Shown here: piece by piece, positions 20,789 through 30,671 of the stretch
Layout: every line of letters starts with the position of its first letter
Numbering within the stretch: the first letter of the stretch is position 1
NCBI GenBank assembly: GCA_941918925.1
Contig: OW799234.1
Location: forward strand, 64,255,043 to 64,319,042
Origin: Phyto melanocephala
Lineage: Eukaryota; Arthropoda; Insecta; Diptera; Rhinophoridae
Reading direction: 5' to 3'
DNA: 64,000 bases
Position numbers and translations under genes: made by a program
The notes under the pieces: model-generated
What the model was told of the DNA's origin: nothing
Databases searched by the model: none
Seen by the model: the letters and a program-made list of their open reading frames with translations, nothing else

Positions 20789-23683
20789 ATGATTAAAAAT
20801 CAATATTTTCATCAATTTGCAAATTTTAAAACTTATTTATGTAATTTGAACTTAAGTCTTTTTAATATTATTAGTATAAATATCAGAAGCGTTTCGTCTG
20901 TTGATAAATTTAATAAATTTAAATCGTTGATAGCAAGCTTTTCCAAGTTACCGGATATAATAGCTGTCCAAGAAACTTGGTTTCAGAAGGACATTACACA
21001 AATTTACAAACTTCCAGGTTTTAATAATATACATTGCTGTAGAGAAGATGATTATGGTGGTACGACTATATATATTAATAAAAACATACAATTTGGTGTT
21101 GAAGTATGCAAGAGTAGTAATTTTGTTGAGCTTATAGTTTTGACTTTGAACAGTGTTAAAGTTGCAAGCAAACCTTTGAAGATAGTGTCATTTTATCGAT
21201 CGCAGAAGTGTAGCGTAAATGACTTTATTAATATTTTTGACAGTATTTTAAGCGAACATGCTTGGTGTCCAATAATTATTGTTGGAGATTCTAACATTGA
21301 TCTCATTCAAAATTCTCATTTTATTGATTTGTTGACCGTTTTTCAAAATTATGATTGTGACAGTGCTCATAATTTAATAACGAGACCTGTCAGTAGAACG
21401 TGTATTGATCATGTTTTTAGCAATTTTTTTGAGGAAATTTATGTTGATTCAGTTGAATGTAATTTATCTGATCACAATATAATTTGCTGTAAATTTAGGA
21501 AAGAGGTAATGAAAAATGAATATATCGAGATTGAAAAGACACACTGTGACTATGAAAAGGCTAGAGAATACTTGCTTAATAATTTACCTGATAACTATGA
21601 ATCATTTAATTCTTCAGAATTAACAAACGTCTTGGTGCATTGTATTAAAGGTGCTATAAGTAATTCAACTGTGGTAACTAAATTTAAAAAACCGTTACGT
21701 TTTGAGCTAACTCCATGGATTAACAAGAATCTTCAAGATTTAATTTTATTTAAAGAAAAACTTTTAAGAAAAAGACATAAATCGAAAAACAAACGGAACG
21801 TTAATGATATTTTAAAGCGAGTCAGTAAAGTTATAAAAATTTCTACAAAAAAGTGTAGAGTTGATTATTACGCTGGAAATTTATTGAAGACAGGTAATGA
21901 TCCTAAGAAATCGTGGAAATTTATAAATAGTACTCTTGGTCGAACGAAGAGTAACGTCATTAACCTTAAGGATTCTCAAGGGCAACCAATAATATGTGAC
22001 CAAGATAAAGTAAATTGCCTTAATAATTACTTTATTACGAGTGTGGAAAATCTTAAACGGGAAATTGAAATTTATCCTGGTGATTGGTTCAATTCTTTGC
22101 GGACTCTTTCACAGTCACCTCATCGTTTTACACTTTGTAACGTTAATGATAATGATATGTTTGAAATAATCCGAAATTTGAAAGATAATAAAAGTCCAGG
22201 CTTTGATGGTATTTCGCCTAAATTTGTAAAAGAATGTAGAGATATTATAATCCCGATATTAAAAGATATTTTTAATAAGATCGTTATCAATTCAGTGTAC
22301 CCTGACATCTTAAAAGTGCACAAAATAGTTCCAATTCCGAAAGAAGTTAATGCAACAAATATAGATAAATATAGACCTATTGCTGTTCTCTCTACAATTG
22401 ATAAAATTTTTGAGAAGATTCTTTATGATAAACTTCTATTGTATTTTGAGGAAAATACTTTTTTATATAATTATCAATTTGGATTTCGAAGGGGCTGTAG
22501 TACTGAAGATGCTGTGTTGAATGTAGTGCAGTTCATTTGTAGTGGGCTTGATGGAGGTTCTAGTGGAGTTGCTGGAATATTTTATGATTTTACTAAAGCT
22601 TTTGATTTAGTAGATCATGAAATAATGTTACGGAAATTAATGAGATATGGTGTTCAGGGAAGAGAACTTTTATTGTTTAAAAATTATTTCGTTAATAGAA
22701 AACAATATGTTAGTATAAAAAACACGGACAGTTTTCTTGGTTCTGTTGATTATGGTGTACCGCAGGGTAGTGGATTGGGCCCTCTTTTGTTTTCTATATA
22801 CTTAAATGATTTAAAAAATCTAAATTTAGATGGGCAACTTTTTATGTTTGCAGACGATGTGTGCTTGTTTTACCCCTACAAGTACGATTTATCACTTAAA
22901 ACAAGAATTGAAGGAGATGCTGCTTTGCTATTTGAATTTGCGCGATTAAATCGATTAGTTCTTAACCCTGATAAAACCAAATTGATACGTTTTAGACCAC
23001 ATGCTTTAAGTATAAATAGTGATTTCAACGTGTTTATTAATGGAAAGGCTGTTCATGAAACCCATTTCGTTAAGTATTTGGGAATCACATTGCAAAGTAA
23101 CTTGTCATGGGATTTACATATAACTGATTTGAAAAAGAAAATAGCTCCAGCAATTGGAATTTTATACAAATTAGGAAATAAACTTGATGTTAAATCAAAG
23201 ATGATGATATTTCAATCTTTGATTCAATCGCATTTGAATTACTTAGCAATTATATATGCTTACAATAAAAATAACATTACACTGAAATCGCTTCAATGCA
23301 TGCAAAACAAAGCACTAAAAATTATTTATAAGCTACCAATACTGTATTCAACTGTCACATTGTACAAAGATATAAGCAAAACAATTTTACCAATTTATGG
23401 ATTGCATGAGTATCAGGTGTTAATGTTTGTTTTTAAATGCATTAACCATATTGGTCACCGAAGCATAACTTTTTCTCAACAGCAATCTAGTTATAATACA
23501 CGAAACAGAACAAATTTAAGAATTCCTCGATGTAGACTAGAAACTACCAAGCAACGCATTGATTACGTTGGTGCTGTAAAATTCAATAATTTACATGCAG
23601 ATTTGAAATCAATTAATCGAATTTCTCTATTTAAATCGTCTTTTAAACAACACTTATTTAACAACTTTGAAACGCTTTTGTAA
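20789..23683 (+). CDS. LINE ORF2: endonuclease and reverse transcriptase, intact (964 aa)
   Basis: Makes a nick in target DNA and copies the element RNA there. Endonuclease (about residues 25-235): INIRS, VQETWF, GGTTIYI, VGDSN (about 165) and LSDHN (about 227), so the known catalytic positions are kept. RT (about 490-760): KYRPIAVLS, FGFRRG, FYDFTKAFDLVDH, VPQGSGLGPLLF and FADDV (about 686). The C-terminal tail ends KSSFKQHLFNNFETLL. No stop or frameshift over 2.9 kb, in contrast to ORF1. It starts 54 bp after ORF1, as in other two-ORF LINEs. Family: CR1 group (CR1/Daphne-like), judged from the PHD-containing ORF1 and the ETWF endonuclease; Jockey is less likely. Confidence 0.9.
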   Translation: MIKNQYFHQFANFKTYLCNLNLSLFNIISINIRSVSSVDKFNKFKSLIASFSKLPDIIAVQETWFQKDITQIYKLPGFNNIHCCREDDYGGTTIYINKNIQFGVEVCKSSNFVELIVLTLNSVKVASKPLKIVSFYRSQKCSVNDFINIFDSILSEHAWCPIIIVGDSNIDLIQNSHFIDLLTVFQNYDCDSAHNLITRPVSRTCIDHVFSNFFEEIYVDSVECNLSDHNIICCKFRKEVMKNEYIEIEKTHCDYEKAREYLLNNLPDNYESFNSSELTNVLVHCIKGAISNSTVVTKFKKPLRFELTPWINKNLQDLILFKEKLLRKRHKSKNKRNVNDILKRVSKVIKISTKKCRVDYYAGNLLKTGNDPKKSWKFINSTLGRTKSNVINLKDSQGQPIICDQDKVNCLNNYFITSVENLKREIEIYPGDWFNSLRTLSQSPHRFTLCNVNDNDMFEIIRNLKDNKSPGFDGISPKFVKECRDIIIPILKDIFNKIVINSVYPDILKVHKIVPIPKEVNATNIDKYRPIAVLSTIDKIFEKILYDKLLLYFEENTFLYNYQFGFRRGCSTEDAVLNVVQFICSGLDGGSSGVAGIFYDFTKAFDLVDHEIMLRKLMRYGVQGRELLLFKNYFVNRKQYVSIKNTDSFLGSVDYGVPQGSGLGPLLFSIYLNDLKNLNLDGQLFMFADDVCLFYPYKYDLSLKTRIEGDAALLFEFARLNRLVLNPDKTKLIRFRPHALSINSDFNVFINGKAVHETHFVKYLGITLQSNLSWDLHITDLKKKIAPAIGILYKLGNKLDVKSKMMIFQSLIQSHLNYLAIIYAYNKNNITLKSLQCMQNKALKIIYKLPILYSTVTLYKDISKTILPIYGLHEYQVLMFVFKCINHIGHRSITFSQQQSSYNTRNRTNLRIPRCRLETTKQRIDYVGAVKFNNLHADLKSINRISLFKSSFKQHLFNNFETLL

Positions 23684-23925
23684 TTTTTATATTTTTTTTT
23701 GTATAACTGTTTTTATACTTATTTTAGTAATTTAATAATCTTAACATTAAATTAAATCTTTTATTTGTAGTTTTGACAATGAATTAATTTGCCAACTTGC
23801 CTCAATAATGCCTTACGGCGCTGAGGCCGAAATTGAAATATGTATATTTGAAATATTTTGTACAAATAAAATTTTTTCTGTAGAAAAGCTTTTTCTATAG
23901 AAAACCAAAAAAAAAAAAAAAAATA
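23684..23925 (+). other. LINE 3' UTR with conserved hairpin and A-rich tail
   Basis: A stem of six pairs, GCCTCA (23799-23804) with TGAGGC (23822-23827), encloses ATAATGCC...GGCGC. The related copy at 5829-6392 has the corresponding hairpin at 5903-5933 (minus strand), sharing ATAATG and GGCGCTGAGGC. This is a likely recognition element for the element's own reverse transcriptase. An A run (about 23907-23924) probably ends the insertion. Confidence 0.6.
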
Positions 23926-24239
23926 TATAATTTCACGTTCAAGCGTGTAAACATGAAACTTGACAATCGCTAACTTGAAAAATTTCGCTAACATGCATTG
24001 CTTTGGTTTTAATTAGTTCATGTTAGCGGGAGTGCACTGTAATTATATTCATAAAGAAGAAATTTCTATTATTTAACTATTTGCTCTGATTGTTAATTTA
24101 AAGAAAAAAAATCATTGACTTGAATAACGATTTTTTGTCTGTAAAATAGCCCACTTTTCTTTAACTTAGCATCCCATTTTGCAGTATTTAAATACATTTT
24201 TGGCTCTGTGTATAGAAATCTGTGCAGCATGTGGGCTAT

Positions 24240-25320
24240 TCTAAAAGTTAATATTAATCAACACATGGACTGACGGACTTGTGGTCATTGCAAATCATGT
24301 ATTAATCATGTCAGAATAATAGTGGAACAGTCAGTTGAATGGCGGTCTTCTCTACATCTAATATTAATTGACTTTGAAAAAGCATTTAATACTCTCAGTC
24401 ACAATGTCATTTGAAAAATCCTCCAATGTAAAATTGTCCCACAAAAAATAATTTAACTCATTAAGAGCACGTATGTATGTATGTTGATGCAAGTATTCAA
24501 CACAAAGGCAAACTAAGCAGAATTATTGATGTTCGTACAGGAGTATTGCAGGGTTGTGTGATGTCACCACTTTTATTTATCATTGTGTTGGATATTGTCA
24601 TGAGTGATGCTATATCGATCAATCGAGATATTTGTTGGGGACTTCTAAATCGGTTAAATGATCCTGAATATGCTGATGACATTTGCCTTCTCTCTCGCCG
24701 ATATTCCAATATGAACACAAAATTGCCTTACAAGGCTGGCTAAGAACGCTGGTCTGAGGGATAATATTGATAAAACTAAAGTGATGCAAATAAACACAGA
24801 AAACTTAAACATCTATAAATTTAATAAAGTGTCTCCGGAGGAGGTTATTTCGTTTTGTCACCTCGGAGCTATCATTACAATATTAGGAGGCAATTGGGGT
24901 GTGCAGATATTGCCAATCGAATAAAAAAGGCGACTATAGCCATTTTAAACTAAACATCTTCAGCTCCCATGTCCGATCCACATTTTTATATAGATGCGTA
25001 ATGTGGAATGCGGTCCCTTGTAAAATACATGCCCTGCAAAGTTTAATAAACAAATACCTTAGAATCCTACGATTCTTCTGCCTACAATATAAAACTATTA
25101 TAATACGAAGGCAAATTGAAACTGGATATGTCATACGAAACAAAAACCGGTCACAAATATTGCCAGAACCGCGATCGAGTGGAATCCTCAAGACAGCCGT
25201 AGAAAATGTCGAATGAATCGTCATATACGCAAACTAGCTGGAATGATATAGGAAACTCCGCTACAAACAGATACAGATGGATAGATTTTGTTGAGGCTTT
25301 ATGCTGCTTATAGGAACGGC
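24240..25320 (+). pseudogene. RTE-like non-LTR retrotransposon relic (RT to C terminus)
   Basis: Broken frames follow the order of one reverse transcriptase: LILIDFEKAFNTLSHNVI (about 24355-24410), DVRTGVLQGCVMSPLLFIIVLD (24520-24600), PEYADDICLLSRR (about 24662-24700), then LINKYLRILRFF (about 25045), and the C-terminal EWNPQDSRR and FVEALC text (about 25175-25300). The YADD catalytic box is intact but stops and frame changes elsewhere disable the gene. It is probably the same group as 8641-9720 and 26990-27610. Confidence 0.8.
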
Positions 25321-26989
25321 GGTAATATAAATATATATGCCCTTGATGAAGGATCAGAATTTGTAATCATTGCTACAAAACTAGTCCTAATGAAAAGTAT
25401 ACTTATTTTGAGCAGAATCTCTGGAGACACTTAAAGTGTTAAATTTTGTTGCATTTCGTATAAATTTTATTTATTTAATTTTTTTATTGAAAATATTTTT
25501 CAATTTAATTAAAAAACCCAACAACCAAATCTATATTATTGAAAATATTTTTCTTTACTTGCATTTCCTGGAAAATAAAATCTTAAAATTAACAAAACAC
25601 GAAACTAAAATAACAGACAATTTTACCTAACGTTTGCTTAGATTTAAATTTTACTTCTGCCAGAGTTGGGCTACAAAAGAAAGAAAGAAATGTAATTTAG
25701 CTCATCATTTGATTTACCAAGTCAACTAGTCAGCCAGCCAGGCTATTCAACGATCCAAAGATGTTTGCAAGAAACAAACTCGTGCAGGCAGACTAACCAA
25801 CCAACAAAAAAAAACATCTTTAATGTTTAAGAACAGAGGGGGGAAAATTGAAAGTGAATAATATAGGAAACAAACTTAATTAAAAATTACTAAACGCCAG
25901 ATAATAGCAACAATACAACAACAGCAACAAAAACAACTACGACAAATGCCAGTCTAACGAATGAATCAAGCAAATATTCTTAAGATTAAAAATAATATGC
26001 AGTGAATTACAGCGACAACGATGGTAACTGTAATGAAGGTGTGTAATCCTTGCATCATTCTTCTTCTCGCCTTTTTTTCCTCATCGTAATAAATACCCAT
26101 ACAGCTTTGAACAATACATGAAGCGCATAAATTGTTTATAGCGAGAAGATGGAAATAAAGACGTTGAAGAAACAACTAGGACTTAAAAGATATTTATAAC
26201 AAATACTCCTAAAAATTATGCAAATTAAATAAGCTCGTTTCTTATATCGTTTCGTTTCGTTTGCTCCGCATTAAAGTCGTAAGTATGCGCTCAGAGTTCC
26301 ACTTTCCACAGTGTGTGTGTGTGTGTTTACGGCCACTAGTGTGTTTTGTTAAATAAAAATGATTTCTTTCATCTTCTTTTTCATTATATCTTTATTGCAT
26401 TTATGTAGTATGTATATAATACGTTTTAGTTTTTTTATTCCACGTACAATAACCAGTGTTTCCTAAAGTTGTTTTAAAGTAAATAGTTTGAAATGAATTA
26501 AAAGGAGCTAATATACTTATGTGTTATATATATACTTATGATGTGGCCTTTGCTCACATCTTAACATTTTTTATTATGTTTCATACTTTCCGAGTCAGAG
26601 AAGAGTTATGGGAGCACTACTGTAGAACGGAATCCGTATGAAAGCAACTTAATTATAATTCATAGTCAACTTGTAGTTTTAGCAAAGATTTTCATATTCG
26701 GTTGCAAATTGTCAAGCAATCTAGGCCTTTTTTTGTGGTTCCAAAAGCCTTAACTGAGTTAAATGTTGTGTTTGCAAACATAGATTTTATCAGTCATTCG
26801 CTTGTGTTGGCTAAAAAATAAAATTACATTATTTTTTACACACACACACTTACACACTTTCGTAACTATACAAAGTAAACATTATTTTTAAATATACTGT
26901 ACCCAATTATTTTCGTGAAACTTAGCCCCCTGAGCTTGTTATGCTAAAAGTGTAACGACGTCTTATAGTTTTTATAAGTCAATAACAGC
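25321..26989. other. Stretch with no recognisable gene; GT microsatellite
   Basis: A (GT)n tract lies at about 26308-26326. No domain-bearing frame or transposon end was seen. Confidence 0.5.
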
Positions 26990-27610
26990 GTTAGATGTTA
27001 GTGCGTTATCACCTCTACTATTTAATACCGTTCTTGACGTCATTATGGCAGGCAAAACACATACCAATAAAGGCGTAAGCTCGGGACTGCAGAGATGTTT
27101 AGAAGACCCCGATTAAGCAGACGATATTTGCCTTCCGGTTCACAGATGTGTAAGGAAAATTCCGTGCAATAAGAAGAAATGTCCGAAAGAGTGGGACTGA
27201 AAGCTAACCTCAAAAATTAATTCCTTTTATGTTATTTGGGTCTCAGTATTACAACAATCGGAAGATCATCTCAAAATATGAAAACCAGCTCGCCCAAGGC
27301 ATGCTAAATCCTTTATCTACCAACACCAAACTCCAGCGTGAAGTTTATATTGCTATATGACAGGAAACCTTGGAATGGTGTACGCGAACACATCAGTAGC
27401 GTCCAGGAATTTGTAAACAGATGTCTCCATACTTAGAACCCTACGTATATTCTGGCCTGATAAACCTGACACAACACATACTAAATACCTCTCCAGTTAG
27501 AGATACGTAGACGTAAGTGGAGCGGGATTGGCCACACGCTTAGAAAGCCACCCAAAGACATTAGCAGAATGGCCATCGACTGGAATCACCAGGGGCACAG
27601 ACATATTTTA
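26990..27610 (+). pseudogene. RTE-like RT relic, heavily decayed
   Basis: ALSPLLFNTVLDVIMAG (about 27003-27053) and GLQRCLEDPD*ADDICLPV (about 27087-27140) correspond to the PQG and YADD blocks; the Tyr codon of YADD is now TAA. Further on, LRIFWPDKP and RRRKWSGIGHTLRKPPKD match the usual C-terminal text of this group. A dead relative of 24240-25320. Confidence 0.72.
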
Positions 27611-27997
27611 AGGCCTGCTCATACGTGTATAGATATATAAGTATAATGTACAATACGTTATAACTTTAATTTTGTTCAATATCTACTGAAGAGAACCAAA
27701 TTGTTGTTACTATAACGCCATATTGGCAATTCAGCTGTACTTGCCGCACGAGCCTAACAGTTCTAGTAGTTTGCTTTAGCCATCTGTTAAAGTCTTGAAA
27801 TTTTTTTAACATTCCTTAATTTATACTAACCGGCTGTAAGAACTATTTGAAGTTCTCTAACGCTCGCAGTTATTCTTAGTTTTAGAACATCTGTTTCAGG
27901 TATCTGCTTGCCATCATAGTTTGTGTTATAAAAGTCCAGAATTTAGGAATACCTTTTGCCATATAACTTATTTCCATTTGGTTATTTTTCTTCTTAC

Positions 27998-28177
27998 TCT
28001 ACCAAAACCATTTCACTTTCCACCGATTCACCTGTTCATCGCTTTACTGGTTATACGATTCACCATTTCATCGCCTTACCGATTCTCTGTTTTACCAGCT
28101 CTCTGATTTACCAGTTCACCACATTAACGATTTTCAGTTTCACCAGCCTACTATCAGTTCACCGCTTTACCATCTAA
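27998..28177. repeat. Degenerate tandem repeat, period 8 bp
   Basis: From 28021 the sequence divides cleanly into octamers: CACCGATT, CACCTGTT, CATCGCTT, TACTGGTT, ATACGATT, CACCATTT, CATCGCCT, TACCGATT, and so on for about 18 units, with one 11-bp unit. Consensus about YACCGATT. Because 8 is not a multiple of 3, overlapping open frames on the plus strand are a by-product. Confidence 0.8.
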
Positions 28178-28452
28178 GTCATATCTCAAGAGACATGCGA
28201 AATAGAGGGTGTAAATATTGACCACCACATATCTAAAGAAGAACACCAGCACACTCTTGTAACTTTATGTAAGTAATTTTATCAGTAAAACTTAAAACCA
28301 TTCAGTTCCATTGTAAAGTTTTTATTAAAATATATGATTTATTTGTTTTATGGTCAAACTGTCAAAAAAAAATTAAATAAAATCGGTTTGTGGATAACAA
28401 TCAAGATGGATTAAGCAATTAACTTACGTGTACTTTTTTGATAATAAATGTG

Positions 28453-28962
28453 CTAAATTTAATTTAAATTTTTAAATAAAATTTTATTATATTTAATATG
28501 TCAAAACAACTTTTCCAACCCTGATATACGAATTGGCCTTAACAGAAACTATCCCCTCAAAAGTTGTTTTCAAGGCATATCCATAAGGTATATGCAACGG
28601 CGAATTGATACAACAAAGCAACTTTTGACGGGATGTTTTATGTCAAGGCCAATTTGTATATCAGGGATGGAAACGTTGTTTTTACATATTTAATATAATA
28701 AAATTTAATTAAAAAGAGGACGCAAAAGCAACAAATATACATAAATTTCGCACATTTATTATCAACAAAGTACACTCAAGTTAATAGTTTAGTACCGAAA
28801 CCAAAATCACATTTCGTATCCCTGCATTAATAAATGAAATCAAGGCGAATTCAACCAATTTTGACAAAAAGTTTCCCAATCAGCTGGGCTGATAATTTGA
28901 CCTGTACGAATTCGCCATGGTTGCTTTGTTGTATCAATTCGCCGTTGCATATACCTTATGGA
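28453..28962. mobile_element. Foldback/MITE-like element (GCAACGGCGAATT family)
   Basis: The ends of the inner unit, CCATAAGGTATATGCAACGG (from 28580) and its exact complement ending at about 28962, are inverted repeats of about 41 bp. In addition, 28453-28560 is an inverted copy of 28618-28700 (arms of about 80 bp around CCAATTYGTATATCAGGG). No protein. Related copies are at 15855-16290 and 55143-55285. No clear target duplication. Confidence 0.65.
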
Positions 28963-29864
28963 AACCCGCACTTGACCAACAGTTGATCATTTATATTATT
29001 ATTATGGATGTGAATTAAAGAAAATCCGTAACTCTCATCGTGTGACATGACTGTAAAGTTTCACCTGTAGGTAAAGATGTAAAGAGGCATGTCACCCCAC
29101 TTGATCATATATATAGACTTCATTATTAAAGTATTGCGAAAGGAGCTGCAATGCCTCCAGAACAATTGTCTACCTACGACAATGCTGGTTGGATAAATAA
29201 TGTTCGTGTTTGTCCTGAATTTGACAAACTTATTGTTCTTCTCTAAAATCTCTCTTATAAAATCAAGGTACTTTGAAAATCATGAAAATTTCTGTAGGAA
29301 AATGAACTCATGGAGTTTTACTTCCCATCTTTTTAATGTGATTTTTTAACTAAAAGGGTCACGAAAATTTAAAAAATATCAAAACGTCATTGTCCGAAAA
29401 AGTATTGATGCCTATGCTTAAGAGCCACAGCATCCCCGGCGGCATGTTATTTTGGCGGAGTATTCACGGTTTGAAGTTATTGCTAGCCCTCTCCAACACC
29501 TCTGACTTGGACATAAGAGAAACCTGGACTTCGAATCTAAAGAAGTTAGGAAGCCTTAGATGCCGATGAAGCGCATATGGGCATTTCCTGGGGTCACGAA
29601 CGTACGTTCGTACGCATTTGATGTACAAAAAATATAGAAAACAAAACTTTTCCTAGCTTTTTTTGTTACTATTCGATAGCATTTTGCCAGCACTATGTTA
29701 AGTGTAAAAGATGGATTTCATCGAGTTTAAGTTATAAACATGTGGTCACGAACGTACGCAAAATAGAACTCAACTGTGGCTGACAGTAGTAAAATGTAAA
29801 AATCTGCGAAATTTAAAAGAATATTCAAAAGTTATAAATTTATTTTAAGAGCGTATTAATGTAG
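28963..29864. other. Stretch with no recognisable gene; CGAACGTACG words
   Basis: CACGAACGTACG occurs at about 29596 and 29755; related words recur on the other side of the LTR element at about 34548, 35370 and 35524. This may be the interior of an older repeat into which the Gypsy element inserted. Confidence 0.4.
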
Positions 29865-29869
29865 GTATC

Positions 29870-30040
29870 TGTAACAGCCTATCAATTCTTCGAAACAAAC
29901 AACAATTAATTCAATTTAATTATTTTGATTAATGCTTTTATTTTATTATTTTAAAATATCAAATAATCTCGATTGCCTCAGAAGAAAACTAAAACTAAAA
30001 AACATATTTTCATTCATGTCACCTTAGCCGAGTTGCCACA
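29870..30040 (-). repeat. 3' LTR of Gypsy element
   Basis: 171 bp, TG...CA ends, one mismatch with the other LTR. Preceded on the minus strand by the polypurine tract. Confidence 0.95.
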
Positions 30041-30671
30041 TCCCTCCTATATTTTTAAGCTTCAACTTCACTTTAGGCCTGGGTCCGTTCGAATCTATAT
30101 TCTGTGATGTTGATGGTAGTTCCGGTGACAGCCCATTACCGGGAAGACAATCGTTGGCGGAATCCACGTCTTGTTGAAGTTCGATATGTTCTGGATTTAC
30201 AACTGAAGTCCTAGTTGGTTTGGCTAAAGATGGCAGCGATGAGTCAGCTGGAATTTTTTTAACATGAGTAATGTTTCTACGATACACTCTGCCATCTCCT
30301 GATATCACTACATCATTTCCCTTCCGATCTGTTACTTCATATTCAGTTTTCCCAAAAATTGTAGATAATTTATTAGAAAAAACAGTATTTCGGAGCAGTA
30401 CCTTCTCCCCAACTTTGATATCACAATCGATCGCGTTTCTGTCAGAATCGGCACTTTGTTTCCCTTTTTCTTTCTTAGCAATGTCATTGTCTCTGGCTTC
30501 AGAGTCGATAACATTATCCTCAACGTCATTCAGCGATGGAATCTTGTCTCTAATGACTCGATTAAAAATAAGTTCCGATGGAGCTTTCCCAGTTGTACCA
30601 TGAGGGGTGACGTTGTACATGAGGGTAAACCTGCGAATCTCTTTTATAATCCATACCCTGCGAGTGAGCAA
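30024..30671 (-). pseudogene. Gypsy integrase C-terminal part, shifted out of frame
   Basis: After an indel at about 30639-30646 the integrase continues in this frame: EIRRFTLMYNVTPHGTTGKAPSELIFNR, then a basic C-terminal tail with VGEKVLLRNT and the DNA-binding GRVYRRNITHVKKI text. It is the same protein as the longer pol frame, not a separate gene. The frame ends just inside the LTR. Confidence 0.85.
30041..30053 (-). other. Polypurine tract
   Basis: Minus-strand AATATAGGAGGGA directly abuts the LTR start TGTGGC. It is the expected primer site for plus-strand DNA synthesis. Confidence 0.8.

Larger units (their letters stand above)
19154..24039. mobile_element. Pogo-like DNA transposon relic split by a LINE
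   Basis: Left end CCGTGCACTTGCGATAACGTA and right end (reverse complement) CAGTGCACTCCCGCTAACATG are related inverted repeats flanked by TA (19152-19153 and 24040-24041). Both ends have further TAACATGAAC-like words inside. TA duplication and the CAGT...CGCTAAC pattern suggest a pogo-type member of the Tc1/mariner group. No transposase is readable. The CR1-group LINE occupies most of the interior (about 19.55-23.93 kb). Confidence 0.6.

Noticed and set aside
27921..28177. Two overlapping Ser/Thr/Phe-rich frames
   Set aside because: Explained by the 8-bp tandem repeat, which opens several frames.
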